A DNA stretch of 64,000 bases from Actinosynnema pretiosum (GTDB taxonomy: Bacteria; Actinomycetota; Actinomycetes; Mycobacteriales; Pseudonocardiaceae), in the NCBI RefSeq assembly GCF_024171695.1, contig NZ_JAMTCF010000014.1:62001-126000 (forward strand), read 5' to 3'. The position numbers and the translations under genes are program-made. The notes beneath the pieces are model-generated. The model did not search any database. It worked only from the letters and a program-made list of their open reading frames with translations, and was not told the DNA's origin. Below, one piece after another: positions 1 to 9,270 of this stretch; within the stretch, counting starts at the first letter, position 1, and every line of letters begins with the position of its first letter.

Positions 1-156
1 GCGCGGTCCGGCTCTTGGTGTCGGCGGGCACCGGTCCGGTCGTGTGCTGGGCGACGGGCCGCTCGCCGCCAGCAGGCTTCTGTTGGCCGGTGGCGGCCGC
101 GCGTTCGAGCTGGTCCGACGGGCTGGGCGCGGGCACCTACTCGGTCACCCGCCACC

Positions 157-447
157 GGCTGCACCGTGGCGGGCAACTCGACCTGGGGCGGGCTCGTCCT
201 GGTGACCACTGGCTACACGATGGTATTCCTGATGCCCGGCGCCACCGCCTCCAACCCGGTGCCGGTCCCCGGCCCGCCGTCGCTGTCCAACCCATGCCTC
301 GCCCAGGTCGCCGCGTACGCCTGAACCCAGGCCAACCGCACACCGCACTGGAGCACCCCGGCCAACCCGCTGCAACGCCAGGTCCGCTGGCGGTTCACCA
401 CCGACAACGCACGCGTCAAACTCCGCCACCTCCGCACCAAGAGTTAG
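157..447 (+). pseudogene. Remnant of a secreted NucA/NucB-like protein with in-frame TGA
   Basis: One frame from 157 reads like the middle of the intact secreted nuclease gene at 40267-41514. Shared landmarks are NSTWG, a YTMVFLMPGA-like stretch and PGPPSL. About 25 residues present in the intact copy are missing here. A TGA at 322-324 falls where the intact copy has Trp (AYRW). The same frame then continues with recognisable similarity (Q.N...W...ANPL.R) up to a TAG at 445-447. No start, signal peptide or nuclease domain remains. The identification rests on my visual comparison with the intact copy. Confidence 0.6.
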
Positions 448-676
448 CCGCGACGTTCTACTGGTCCGTTCTGCTCGGCCGGTGGGGCGTGGAGCGGCGC
501 AAGGTGAGCACACTGCGGTCGGGGTACGCGGCGATGAACCGCCGGGGCCGACAGCGCTGGTTGGTTGATGAGTGTCGGACAGGCCCCGGCGGAACCCCCG
601 CCGCCCCTGCGGGCCCCGGCCGCAGCGTGCTGCGCACCGCCCGTCCACGTCCCACACCGGACGGAGAGCCGAACCC

Positions 677-1621
677 ATGCCCGATGCGCCCCGCACGATC
701 ACGCTCACTGAAAAGTGGGGGATTCTGCACAAAGTGCAACTACAGCCTGCCGCCAGCCTCAGCGGCTTTGAATTCCAGCGTGTGTTTAGCACTCAAGAGG
801 AGCAGGAGGTGCTGCTTCGTTGCTCCTGCGGCTGGAACATGGTTGTCGCTGACGCGTCATCCTTGACCAACGCGCTCGACCACTTGGAGCGCGACTCAGG
901 CCTCCCCGTCCACAGGGTTGGCATTCACACCTCCATCGGATCTCGGCAGTGCAATGCCGACTCCTACGCCTGCGCTGTAGACGATGACACGGGGATGGCA
1001 GCGTTCGCTGTCGCCGATGGCATCGGTCAACGCCCGCACGCGGCGAGGGCTGCGGCTGTGGCGGCGACCGCCGCTGTGGCCTGCGCTCTGGAGGCCCCGG
1101 ACTCGTACGCGGTGACCGGCCTGATGAACGCACGGGACATCCTGACCGAGGCTGACCTGGTCTACGATGGCGATACGGTCATGGTGCTCGCGGTCAGCCG
1201 TCCGACAGCGACCGGACAAGACATCACCTGGGATCTGGTCTGGGTCGGTGACTGCGTCGCGTGGCTGGTCAATTCCACCGGGGTCACCCGGTTGACCACC
1301 CCACACACCGAAGGGCAGCAGTTGCACGAGCTCGGGTGGCCGGAATTCCATGCCTCCCAGCACGACAACATCGTGCTGACCACCGTGGGCACCGCCGACC
1401 GCCTCCCCCACGGCAACGCCACTGTCACGACCGGCACCGGCAGGCTCATCCTGGCCAGTGACGGGATCGGCGATCTCGCGAAACAGCAGGGCCTCAAGTC
1501 CCTGTGTACCGATGTGGTCGACCCGCAGGCTTGTGCGCAGCTGCTGGTCGAGCGGAGCACAGAACATCTGCACGCGGACAACGCCACCGCGATGGTGATC
1601 GACTTAGTGTCCAGGCACTGA
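677..1621 (+). CDS. PP2C-type protein serine/threonine phosphatase
   Basis: This 314-residue protein is probably a metal-dependent PP2C-family phosphatase acting on phosphoserine or phosphothreonine in the cytoplasm. Metal-binding motifs of the family are visible in order: an N-A-D-S stretch near residue 94, V-A-D-G-I-G at about 112-117, S-D-G-I in the C-terminal third, and D-N-A-T close to the end. The first 75 residues lie outside the catalytic domain and carry a CSCGW motif of unknown role. No membrane segment is seen. The ATG at 677 was chosen over upstream in-frame starts because GGAGAG precedes it at good spacing. A strong hairpin follows. Its substrate and partner kinase are not in the window. 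Confidence 0.85.
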   Translation: MPDAPRTITLTEKWGILHKVQLQPAASLSGFEFQRVFSTQEEQEVLLRCSCGWNMVVADASSLTNALDHLERDSGLPVHRVGIHTSIGSRQCNADSYACAVDDDTGMAAFAVADGIGQRPHAARAAAVAATAAVACALEAPDSYAVTGLMNARDILTEADLVYDGDTVMVLAVSRPTATGQDITWDLVWVGDCVAWLVNSTGVTRLTTPHTEGQQLHELGWPEFHASQHDNIVLTTVGTADRLPHGNATVTTGTGRLILASDGIGDLAKQQGLKSLCTDVVDPQACAQLLVERSTEHLHADNATAMVIDLVSRH

Positions 1622-1633
1622 CCTGTCCCTCTT

Positions 1634-1665
1634 GCCGCGAAGCCGGACATGTCCGGCTTCGCGGC
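1634..1665. terminator. Strong hairpin terminator after the phosphatase gene
   Basis: Perfect 15-base arms (1634-1648 and 1651-1665) are separated by AT, 12 bases after the phosphatase stop. There is no T-run, as is common for actinomycete terminators. Confidence 0.8.
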
Positions 1666-1934
1666 GTTCGTCCGCCTGAATGAGCCCTGGCACACAACAG
1701 GGATCTCACTCCGACAAGTCGCGATGCCCCTCCGCTGTCAGCCGAGCACGCCCTGGAGGCGGGCATCGACCGAGCGCTAGCGGAAAGGCTGCGTAGCGTC
1801 TTGGGGCAAGCTAGTGCTCCGCCACATCGTGCCGTGAAGCCTGAGAATGTGATATCGCCTTCGAGGGGGCAGAAGAGCGCAACCGTTGTGCCCCTTGCTT
1901 CGGTGGAAGCCGAGAACTGATAAAGGGAGGTCTG

Positions 1935-2240
1935 ATGGAGTGGCACGAGTACGTACCGGAGGACACTGGCAGGCGACTGGCCGGTCACCTCATCGAGGCA
2001 GTCAAAGAGCTGGAGCGGGCCGCCACAGTGCTGCGCGAGGCCGCAGAGCAGGCACCGCTGGCCAGCATGCCCGAGTGGCTCCGGCGTGCGGGTGTGCCTG
2101 CTAGCAGGGCACTGCGTGCGGTCACCGCCCACCAGTGGCCCCACCATCGCAGCATGCACTTCCAGCACGATGACCACGCCGAGTCCGCCGCCGTGTTCAA
2201 CGCGCTCGACCACGTCGCAGACGTGGTGGTGTCGGTATGA
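1935..2240 (+). CDS. Small hypothetical protein, first gene of a four-gene overlapping operon
   Basis: This 101-residue protein is of unknown function. It has a helical N-terminal half (HLIEAVKELERAATVLREAA) and a His-rich segment near residue 65-75. GGGAGG sits just upstream of the ATG, so the start is well supported. Its stop overlaps the next start as ATGA, which implies translational coupling with the three downstream genes. No catalytic motif or membrane helix is seen. Confidence 0.7.
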   Translation: MEWHEYVPEDTGRRLAGHLIEAVKELERAATVLREAAEQAPLASMPEWLRRAGVPASRALRAVTAHQWPHHRSMHFQHDDHAESAAVFNALDHVADVVVSV

Positions 2241-2557
2241 CCTGGCCACCGGACGTGTTCATCATCGCCTTGGTCAAAGGTGCGGTCGAAGGTGACCCGA
2301 CCATGCATTTCGGGTCGCTGCTGGGTGTCGGGCAGCATATGGCGGTGGCCCGTGAACTGGGGTTGTTGCAGCAGGACGGACAGACCCCGACCGACAAGGC
2401 GCGACAGCTCTACGAGCGACACGAGCTGAACAAGTTGCCGCACGGACGCGCCTACCTGGCTTGGGCGGACTCCCCGCTGCTCGACGCTGCCTTAGCCGAC
2501 CTGACCAACCACCTCAACCACCACCCCAACACGGGCGCACCTAGGGAGAACACATGA
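2237..2557 (+). CDS. Small hypothetical protein, operon gene 2
   Basis: This 106-residue protein has alternating amphipathic helices and a short hydrophobic start (VFIIALVKGAV). A segment around residues 30-65 (GVGQHMAVARELGLLQ followed by TDKARQLYERHEL) looks like a compact helical fold. It overlaps its neighbours on both sides by four bases (ATGA). The family is not recognised, and only the operon context supports a joint role with its neighbours. Confidence 0.7.
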   Translation: MTWPPDVFIIALVKGAVEGDPTMHFGSLLGVGQHMAVARELGLLQQDGQTPTDKARQLYERHELNKLPHGRAYLAWADSPLLDAALADLTNHLNHHPNTGAPRENT

Positions 2558-3150
2558 TCCGGGAGGAACGAACGCCCACCACCCACAAGCAGGACAGGGC
2601 GTTCGCGCCCACGACGACACCGAACGTCGTCCTGCGGGCAGTACCGCAGGTGGCCGCCGACGCGATGCGACCTGCGCCCGACCACCAAAGCCCAGTGACA
2701 CCGCGCGAAAGCGTGCCCACCCTTTCGACGCAGTCCGCCGATCCGGGGCAGGATACCGAGAGCACAGGGTTCGCGCAGGCCGTCGCGACGGTGAAGTACC
2801 AGCTGACCTTCGCATGTGAAGAGCAGCCCCGTGTCTTCGAGCGCGACCGGATGCTCGGTGAGGACATGCCCGATGCCTACACACCCGGCGCGACGGTGGT
2901 GGGTGAGTGGTACGGCGGCGACGTGCTCGAAGACGACGCCCCGGTCGAGCAGTGGTTGGAGCACTTCGCGCGGATGGCCGTCGGCGAGGCGGTCCACGAG
3001 GCGCTGGAGTGGCTCCGCGTCCACGACAGGCCATGGTTGGACCCGCACGGACCGCACGAGAGGAAGATCCACCAGTTGACCGAGGAGTTCGTCGCCCAGC
3101 TCGCGGCGCTACGCCACCGGCAGGCGGACACACCGGGGACAGAACGGTGA
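2554..3150 (+). CDS. Hypothetical protein, operon gene 3
   Basis: The 198-residue product has a disordered, Thr/Pro-rich first 75 residues. A more ordered C-terminal half follows, with acidic patches and a helical end (HQLTEEFVAQLAALRHRQ). I see no conserved catalytic motif. The ATG overlaps the previous stop (ATGA) and the stop overlaps the next GTG start (GTGA), so expression is probably coupled to both neighbours. It could act as an adaptor or be part of a multi-subunit assembly; function is unknown. Confidence 0.65.
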   Translation: MIREERTPTTHKQDRAFAPTTTPNVVLRAVPQVAADAMRPAPDHQSPVTPRESVPTLSTQSADPGQDTESTGFAQAVATVKYQLTFACEEQPRVFERDRMLGEDMPDAYTPGATVVGEWYGGDVLEDDAPVEQWLEHFARMAVGEAVHEALEWLRVHDRPWLDPHGPHERKIHQLTEEFVAQLAALRHRQADTPGTER

Positions 3151-3752
3151 CCCGCGGGATCAGCGCGAGCATCGAAGGGTTGGTACCGGACCCAGGCAAG
3201 TCGCTGCCGTGCCCGACCTGCGGCCAAGCGCTGCAGGAGCAGGATGACTGGGTGGCGTGTGGCAACGACCAGTGCAGCATGTGGGGAATGTCGCTGTCGG
3301 TGTGGTCGGTGCACCGCAGGCTGGTCGCGGCGGGCAGGGACGCGCCCGCGCCGGGCGCGGGCTGGCCCAGGCCGCTCTACGACGGGCTGCCGCACACCTA
3401 CCTGACCCCGGTGGCGGCCGGGCGGGCGTGGTGGCGACACGTTGACGCCCTTCGGCTGGAGCAGTGCCAGACGCAGTGGTTGTGCCAGGTGTGCGGGCTG
3501 CGGCTGGAGCACCAGGCCTGGCTGCTAGTCGACGCGGGAGGCTTGGTGCTGATGTCCAGCGCCCTGCACCGGCGGTGCGTGGACCTGTCCATGGCGCGTT
3601 GCCCCGCGCTGAGCATCGAGCAGCCGACCGAACGCCAGGTCGTTCGGGAGCAGATTCTGGTCAATGGCCGTCCCTGGCCGCTGGTCTACGCCACGAACCG
3701 GCCCGAAGGCATCCTCCCCGCTCTCTGGACCCTGGCCACGCCGATAGCGTGA
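3147..3752 (+). CDS. Zinc-ribbon hypothetical protein, last operon gene
   Basis: The 201-residue protein starts at GTG 3147, overlapping the previous TGA. Residues 20-45 hold CPTCG followed by CGNDQC, a likely zinc ribbon. A second Cys pair, CQVCG, lies near residue 115, before a hydrophobic stretch and an SALHRRC segment. The paired Cys motifs suggest a metal-stabilised nucleic-acid- or protein-binding module. No enzyme signature was found. It ends the four-gene operon that begins at 1935. Confidence 0.7.
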   Translation: MTRGISASIEGLVPDPGKSLPCPTCGQALQEQDDWVACGNDQCSMWGMSLSVWSVHRRLVAAGRDAPAPGAGWPRPLYDGLPHTYLTPVAAGRAWWRHVDALRLEQCQTQWLCQVCGLRLEHQAWLLVDAGGLVLMSSALHRRCVDLSMARCPALSIEQPTERQVVREQILVNGRPWPLVYATNRPEGILPALWTLATPIA

Positions 3753-4825
3753 ACGCGTGTCCGAGAAGGGGCATCGTGGCGTAGCGGGTTGCGCGCGAGG
3801 CAATGACTGGTCACGAACCACATGCGGCTTCGCGCCGGGCGCGCCACTGCGGCGCTGACCGGCTTCCGCAGGACAACGGCGGCATCCGGCACCACACTGG
3901 TCGCGCATCCGGGCAGGAACAAGGGGGACTTGCAGTGGGCTGCAGCTACTACGCGCGGTGGACCTGGGCAGTCCAGTAACTGCCGGATCGCTGACCAGTT
4001 CCCCCTCAGATGCCGGGCCGGAGTCCGGCAGCAGCGGCCAGGTCATCCACAGCCCTTCCCCACCCCTAAATCGGCGCTCCGCCTCAAATCCAGGTAGCCA
4101 GCACCAGACTGCTACTTCTACGGCACTTGTCCGCGTCCACTCGGTGAACCGCAGGTCGGCGGCCTGCCCTTCCGCTCTCACGCGGAACGGAGGCCGCAGG
4201 CCGCCGCTTAGGCCGCCATCCCCTTCAGCCGGAACAGGCACCGTCGCCACCTGGGCTTCCTGCATGTCCAGGCCGACGACCATCGTCCTAAACAGTGTCG
4301 ACGTGACGCCGTCGATGATCCGGCCGCGCCGCATGTGGCCCACCGGATACCAGCCAGCCCCAGGCCCGGCCGACAAGGCCGACGCCGCTGCGCGGTCGCT
4401 GCACGCCCTGGGCTATGAGAGCGATGAGTTGTTCAGCGACGCCACGCCCGAGGACTTCCGCGGTCGTGCCCTCACCGCCCTGGCGCTCGCGCCCGTCAAC
4501 GCGGGCACCCCCTCCTTCCGGGACGGAAACCGGACCGAGGGGGCGCCTGCCTGGCTATCTGCAGAAACCCCTGACCGGGCTGCTTGCCATGTCCGACTGG
4601 TGCGCCCACCACGCCCGATCGGTGCGGTGGCACCGACCAGCTGTCCTGCGGGGCCAGCGCGCCTCCCGTCAGGTGGCGCGCCGCGCGCCGACTCCAGCAG
4701 GCCGCCGGGTGGCGGTCAAGGCCACAGCCGCTGCGCGGTCGGCTTCGCCGAGCCCTGACCGCCCACCCGGCGGCCTGCTGGGGAGTGCGCCCGTCCACGC
4801 CGACCATCTGCCGAGGAGCGAGACG
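3753..4825. other. 1.07-kb stretch without a convincing intact gene
   Basis: Short segments in several frames look like decayed coding sequence. On the plus strand, about 4378-4500 reads ADKADAAARSLHALGY and continues with protein-like composition. On the minus strand, about 4060-4180 reads FTEWTRTSAVEVAVWCW. Neither has a supported start, a ribosome-binding site or a continuous frame. I interpret the interval as recombined remnants between two operons. Confidence 0.5.
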
Positions 4826-5341
4826 ATGGGCCAGACGACACCCGAACAGCAGGCGACGACTCGGACCTGGGACTCGCTGAACTACAGCGAGGCACACGGG
4901 ATGCGCCACTTCCTGGAGCACGATGACGACCTGGGGCGACAGGCACGCCTCATCGCGGGCGAGGACCACGACCTGGCGCTCTGGCTGGTCGACACGGGCA
5001 GGTACTTCGCCAGCCTGACCGGGATGTTCCCGGACGACCTGGGCCACCCTGGCTGGCGCGAGTGGCGCGCGGCCGGTCTGAGCCCGCAGGTCGCCGCCCA
5101 CGTCGCGCTGCACCTCAAGCCGATGGCCCGCATCGTCGACGAGCACCTGGTCTGCCCGGTGTGCGGCAGCGCCGATCGGATCGTCGAGCGCGACGTGGCC
5201 GTGCGGCACAACCCGTTGCACGTGACCGAGGGCAGCATCTACGGCGGGTTGGACAGCTGCGATCACGAACACGACAGGTTCCTGTGTCAGGCCTGCGGCA
5301 TCGACGTCCGTCTCCCCGGCCGCGTGGAGGACCGCAGCTGA
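4826..5341 (+). CDS. Hypothetical protein with C-terminal zinc ribbon
   Basis: The 171-residue product starts at ATG 4826 behind GAGGAG at 4813-4818. The N-terminal 105 residues are mostly helical and acidic (GMRHFLEHDDDLGRQARLI). A CPVCG motif near residue 111 and a FLCQACG motif near residue 157 form a likely zinc ribbon with a His-rich loop between them. It opens a run of four plus-strand genes extending to 7528. Family and function are unknown. Confidence 0.7.
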   Translation: MGQTTPEQQATTRTWDSLNYSEAHGMRHFLEHDDDLGRQARLIAGEDHDLALWLVDTGRYFASLTGMFPDDLGHPGWREWRAAGLSPQVAAHVALHLKPMARIVDEHLVCPVCGSADRIVERDVAVRHNPLHVTEGSIYGGLDSCDHEHDRFLCQACGIDVRLPGRVEDRS

Positions 5342-5500
5342 ACCACGCGCGCCCGGCCGACGGCCCGCCGCGTGCATCGGGCCGGGAACGCCTGACCTGC
5401 CCTCGTCACCGCTTCGTCGACGCCGCGTGGTGGCGCCGGGACAACTGTGCGGCAGCACCACCGCGCCCATCCATCCCACGACAACCCACAAGGAGGACCC

Positions 5501-5821
5501 GTGAGCACCGACGCAGAGGAGTCGATGCGGGAGTTGGCCGCTTCGTTCGAGATCCACAACATGCTGTACGGCCTTGACATGCTCGTGGCGAAAGATCCCG
5601 CCGCGCTGCTGATGCTGGGCAACGGCAAGCCCCCCAGCCGAGAGGCGTTCGCGATGGCCGTGCGCGTGCTCATCAAAGAGGCGGCCGAACGAGTGCCGGG
5701 TCTGAAGGAAGCCGTTATGCGTCGGATGGACGCCCTGCCTGAGGGCACCACCGTGACCCTGGAGACCTTGGGGCACGCGGTGACCCGCTGCGCCCGCACC
5801 CTGCTCGCCCACGGGCACTGA
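5501..5821 (+). CDS. Small helical hypothetical protein
   Basis: This 106-residue all-helical product is read from GTG 5501, preceded by AGGAGG at 5491-5496. That site clearly decides the start. It has no Cys or His cluster and no membrane segment. It lies between the zinc-ribbon gene at 4826 and the paralogous pair at 5900 and 6818, with gaps of 159 and 78 bases, and is probably cotranscribed with them. Confidence 0.75.
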   Translation: MSTDAEESMRELAASFEIHNMLYGLDMLVAKDPAALLMLGNGKPPSREAFAMAVRVLIKEAAERVPGLKEAVMRRMDALPEGTTVTLETLGHAVTRCARTLLAHGH

Positions 5822-5899
5822 CCAGCCCGGTGGTGGTGCCCGAGCAGTCGCAGGCACCACCACCGACTCCCGCCCCACGACACGCGAAAGGCGAAAACC

Positions 5900-6739
5900 G
5901 TGACCGCGCCCCATACTCCCCGGCCCTGCGTCACACAGGTCCCCGAGCCCGTGCTCTGGGACCTGTGCGACGCCTCCACACCGGAACACCCCGTGCGACT
6001 GGCCGCCGACATCTGGGGCTACAAGGCCACGGGGACCGGCGGCTTCGAGGTGTACTGCCTGTTCCTGGAACGCGAGGCCAGGCTCTTCCCGGCACTGCTG
6101 GTCTGCACACCGGGAAGCAGCGGCGGATGGACCGTCACCGGCCCCGCCGACCCCGTCACCGACGAGATCCCGGCCGAGCGCGACCGCGTCGAGCAGGAGG
6201 ACCTGCCCGGAGCATGCCGTTGGCTGGCCGAGGTCCTGGCCCGGCCCGAGTACCGGTGGGCACGGGCCGTGGCCTTCATCCGCAGGCACTGGCCCGGCGC
6301 CACGCACGTGGTGCTCTCCACGCGGGAGGATCGGCTGACGGTGCTGAACCGGGTCTACGCCGGGGAGGTGACTTACCGGCGCACGCTCTGGCGGCGCGGC
6401 GACACCCACGGCCCCGGCATCGACGTCGAGCGTGACGCGAACACGCTGCTGAGCAGCGCCGAGGGCGCGGGCGTGGACCCGACCGCCTCCGGCTGGACGC
6501 CCGTGGCCAGCCACGGCATGCCTGCCACCGTCTGGCTGGTGGACCTGGACCAGCCGGTGGCCATCGCACCGCCCGAGTCCGATCCCCGCCCGGTGTGGAA
6601 CCAGCACAGCAACGACATCGGCGACTGGTGCCCGTACTCCTCACGCCCCCTGACCGTCAGCGAACTGCGCGACGAACACGCGTGCTGCGGCGCGCGCTGC
6701 GCCGCCAGCAGCCCCATGCGGGACGACGAGGAGGAGTAG
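5900..6739 (+). CDS. Hypothetical protein, first of a tandem paralogous pair
   Basis: The 279-residue protein starts at GTG 5900. It shares an ordered set of motifs with the next gene: an R.AVAFIRRHWPGATHV helix, then G-V-D-P-x-A-S-G-W-T-P, then V-W-x-V-D-L-x-x-P-V. The last 45 residues contain a CCGARC motif and an acidic tail absent from the paralog. Its enzymatic function is not recognisable. The paired arrangement suggests local duplication and divergence. Confidence 0.7.
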   Translation: MTAPHTPRPCVTQVPEPVLWDLCDASTPEHPVRLAADIWGYKATGTGGFEVYCLFLEREARLFPALLVCTPGSSGGWTVTGPADPVTDEIPAERDRVEQEDLPGACRWLAEVLARPEYRWARAVAFIRRHWPGATHVVLSTREDRLTVLNRVYAGEVTYRRTLWRRGDTHGPGIDVERDANTLLSSAEGAGVDPTASGWTPVASHGMPATVWLVDLDQPVAIAPPESDPRPVWNQHSNDIGDWCPYSSRPLTVSELRDEHACCGARCAASSPMRDDEEE

Positions 6740-6817
6740 CCCCGATCCCGTCCGACGGGTGGTGCCGCAGTGGCTTCCGGCAACACCTGCCCCACCCCAT
6801 GACGCAAGGAGACACCC

Positions 6818-7528
6818 GTGATCGACTTCAAGAACAGCGTGTTCGGCACGGCGTTTGACCCGCCAACCCCCACCCCGGCCCAACTGCGGGAGCTGCGCGA
6901 GTCCACCCCCGCCCGCCCCCTGCACCTGATCGCGTTGCCGAAGGTCATCGCCTACCGGGGCGCACCGGACATCGGCGAGGAGGTGTACGTGGTGGCCGCC
7001 TCGGGGCGGCGCGCCCACCCCGCGCTGGTGACGAGGCTGCCCGGCACCGGGATCGGGTGGATCGCCACCCCGCCTGTCGCCCCGCACACCGGCCTGCCCC
7101 TCCACACCGACAGCACCTACCACACGGACCTGGGCCAGGCGCTGTTCTGGGCCACGCGCCAGGTCACCTCGGCGCGGTTCTACTGGAGCCACGCGGTGGC
7201 GCTAATCCAACGACACTTCCTGGACGCCACCCACGTCACCGTGTCCGGAGAGCTGCGCGATTGCCTGTGGGTGCTGGAGGTGTTCGACCACGGCGAGTCG
7301 TTGTGGGCGTGCGGCGACGAGGACCACCCGTTCATCCAGGAGGGGGGCGAGTGGGAGATCGACACCGCGCTCAGCGCCGCGTACTGGCGTGGTCTGGACC
7401 CGTGGGCGTCCGGCTGGACGCCCACGGACCCCGACCGGACGCCCACGAAGCAGGCGCAGGAGTTCGGCCCTGGGTGGTGTGTCGACCTGACAGCTCCAGT
7501 AGTGACCGGAGTTGACGACGCGGCCTGA
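6818..7528 (+). CDS. Hypothetical protein, second of a tandem paralogous pair
   Basis: The 236-residue protein starts at GTG 6818, with AAGGAGA at 6806-6812 as ribosome-binding site. Conserved correspondences with the gene at 5900 include SHAVALIQRHFLDATHV, G-L-D-P-W-A-S-G-W-T-P and W-C-V-D-L-x-A-P-V, in the same order and spacing. It lacks the C-terminal Cys motif of the first copy. No known domain could be assigned. Downstream DNA is degenerate, so this gene closes the run that starts at 4826. Confidence 0.7.
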   Translation: MIDFKNSVFGTAFDPPTPTPAQLRELRESTPARPLHLIALPKVIAYRGAPDIGEEVYVVAASGRRAHPALVTRLPGTGIGWIATPPVAPHTGLPLHTDSTYHTDLGQALFWATRQVTSARFYWSHAVALIQRHFLDATHVTVSGELRDCLWVLEVFDHGESLWACGDEDHPFIQEGGEWEIDTALSAAYWRGLDPWASGWTPTDPDRTPTKQAQEFGPGWCVDLTAPVVTGVDDAA

Positions 7529-7734
7529 CTGACATGCGATACAGCCCCGGTCAGGCGTGCTGCGCGAGCGCCCGCTCACCATGTCCGAGGAACTGCCGAT
7601 CGGTGGCCCGCTGTGGATCCGCTCGGCGGTGGTCGAGTTGATCTGCCCGGTTGTGGGCGTGGACAAGACCGAGCAGGGCGTGGGTTGTGGCTGCGTCGAC
7701 ACGGGTTCACTCCGCAGCGTCCGGCTCGGAGGGC

Positions 7735-8191
7735 TTATGGGCAGCCCACTGCGATGCGCGCGTGACCGGACGAGGGGTATCCGGCGATCGAGGCCAGGGC
7801 GAAAGCTGAGGGCTCGGCGATAGCGTGGGTCGACCAGTGTGGGCTGCGTTCCGAGACCGGGCCCGTGCTCTCCCGAGCCGATCGCCACAGGGCTTCGGCG
7901 GCCTGACACGGGTGCGCGACCCCTTCCAGGTCCCACTCGATCCAGCCAAGGTAGTCCTTGTCGAGACCGCGACGGGCTCGCGTGCGTCATCTTGGCCTCG
8001 CCGGGATCGATGGCATGGGCAGCCGTGTCCTCGTGACCGGTCTCCACGAGCCAGTCCGCACCCCTGGACGGCGACAGGAAAAAGTGGTGCTCGCGCCCAC
8101 GGGGTGGCTGGTCCAGATAGTCGCGTCGTTCCAGAGGTAGCCGACCAGTGCCTGGACTGCCTCATGTGCCCCAGGGGGCAATCACGGTCAT
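7735..8191 (-). pseudogene. Multiply frameshifted hypothetical gene
   Basis: An AGGAGG site at 8206-8211 (complement) precedes ATG 8191, but the frame reaches a TGA after nine codons (MTVIAPWGT). Convincing coding sequence then continues in successive frames. One reads GYLWNDATIW, a second reads GADWLVETGHEDTAAHAIDP, and a third reads DKDYLGWIEWDLEGVAHP, ending at TAA 7735-7737. At least two frame changes are required. GC3 bias and composition support former coding function. The family is not recognised. Confidence 0.6.
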
Positions 8192-8544
8192 GTCGAAAAT
8201 TCCTTCCTCCTCTGGCGACGGCGAGATTTCCCCGTAGGGCTGGAGCCCTCCTGCCGGGATGCCGTCCACGTGCCGGGCTTTCGGTGAGCGCGTCGTGGAT
8301 GTGCTCGGGCCGAGTGGCCGGGGCCCGCCAGCGACATGGCGGGCCCCACCCCAGGCCCGCTGAACTCGGTGCACGTCGCGACGCACACCCTTCAGAGCGG
8401 TGAACCGGTCCTAGGCGGCTTCCCCGCATGGCCCACGAGAGTGGTCACCACTGGAACTGTCGGCGGCCCGCTATAGGGTCCAGTGGTGGAACAAAGGTGG
8501 GGGTGGGCAGGCGGCGAAATCGTCCTCGTACCAGGAATCCGCTG
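8192..8544. other. Intergenic leader before the first deaminase operon
   Basis: About 350 bases lie between the divergent pseudogene start and the toxin start. No continuous frame looks coding on either strand. An actinomycete-type promoter for the toxin operon is expected here but I cannot place it by eye. Confidence 0.4.
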
Positions 8545-9270
8545 ATGGCGAGCATCGGCGAGGTCGTCGCGGCGTTGCGCCAAGTGATCGAGGACCTCCC
8601 GTTCGCGCAGTTGGCGGCGGCGCTGGACGCCGCCCAGGAAGCGCGAGACCTGATCGACGTGGTGGCGCGCGGGTCCGGCCAGGACGAGTTTTTCCAGGTG
8701 TCCGAGTGGTTCCGACAGGCTGCCGAGGGCATCGAGGAGATCCAGACGCGGCTCAACACCATCCAACGCGAGGCCACCGTCGCGGCGAACCGACTGGAGG
8801 GCGATCCGGCAACCGCCCCAGCCACCTCGGCCGGTCGGACATCCCCAGTCCCTGCGGTCTCGGACCTGCCCGATGTCACACCAGAGGCGTTGCTGCGCAG
8901 ATTGCCGGTGCGTTCCTCACCGACCGACCGCACCAGCGGCCTGTGGCTCGACCAGGACCGGACGGTGCGGGGACCGGTGCACAGCGGTCGGGGGCAGGCG
9001 CGGGAACAGGCCGTGGACGTCCTGCGGCACCTGGGGATCTCTCCGCCCCACGGCACACTGGCCGTGGCCGATCATGTGGAGGTGCAGGTCGCCGCGCGAG
9101 TGCGGTCCGAAGGCCTGGCTCGCGCTACGTTGGCGGTCAACAACGAGCCCTGCCGACGGGGCAGGTTCAGCTGCGACCGCGTGCTTCCCAGGGTGCTGGG
9201 ACCGGGACAGCGACTCACGGTGCACTGGCCCGGCGGGCAGTGCGCCTACTCCGGGAGGGAACCGCTGTGA
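8545..9270 (+). CDS. DddA-like (SCP1.201-type) double-stranded DNA cytidine deaminase toxin
   Basis: The 241-residue protein has a helical N-terminal region (1-80) resembling WXG100-like or DUF6244-type delivery regions. A Pro/Ser/Thr linker follows, then a C-terminal deaminase domain (about 130-241). Zinc-site residues are visible: H177-V178-E179 as the H-x-E motif, and C203 and C210 in N-N-E-P-C and S-C-D-R-V-L-P-R. The order and spacing match SCP1.201-like deaminases, a family that includes the interbacterial toxin DddA, which converts C to U in duplex DNA. ATG 8545 was chosen because similarity begins there; its ribosome-binding site is weak. The stop overlaps the next start. Activity and export are inferred. 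Confidence 0.85.
   Translation: MASIGEVVAALRQVIEDLPFAQLAAALDAAQEARDLIDVVARGSGQDEFFQVSEWFRQAAEGIEEIQTRLNTIQREATVAANRLEGDPATAPATSAGRTSPVPAVSDLPDVTPEALLRRLPVRSSPTDRTSGLWLDQDRTVRGPVHSGRGQAREQAVDVLRHLGISPPHGTLAVADHVEVQVAARVRSEGLARATLAVNNEPCRRGRFSCDRVLPRVLGPGQRLTVHWPGGQCAYSGREPL

Noticed and set aside
325..447. Possible IS630-type transposase C-terminus (W-R-F-T-T-D-N-A-R-V-K-L)
   Set aside because: It is in the same frame as the preceding nuclease remnant, and the A-N-P-L-x-R and W landmarks align with the intact secreted nuclease, so it is more simply the same pseudogene.
4496..6607. Very long minus-strand open frame of about 700 codons
   Set aside because: It is antisense to several genes with good ribosome-binding sites; its Arg/Gly/His-rich composition is typical of a shadow frame in high-GC DNA.
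7581..7823. Plus-strand frame starting MSEELPIGGPLWIRSAVV
   Set aside because: It begins protein-like but lacks a ribosome-binding site, becomes Arg-rich and overlaps the end of the minus-strand pseudogene; evidence is too weak.
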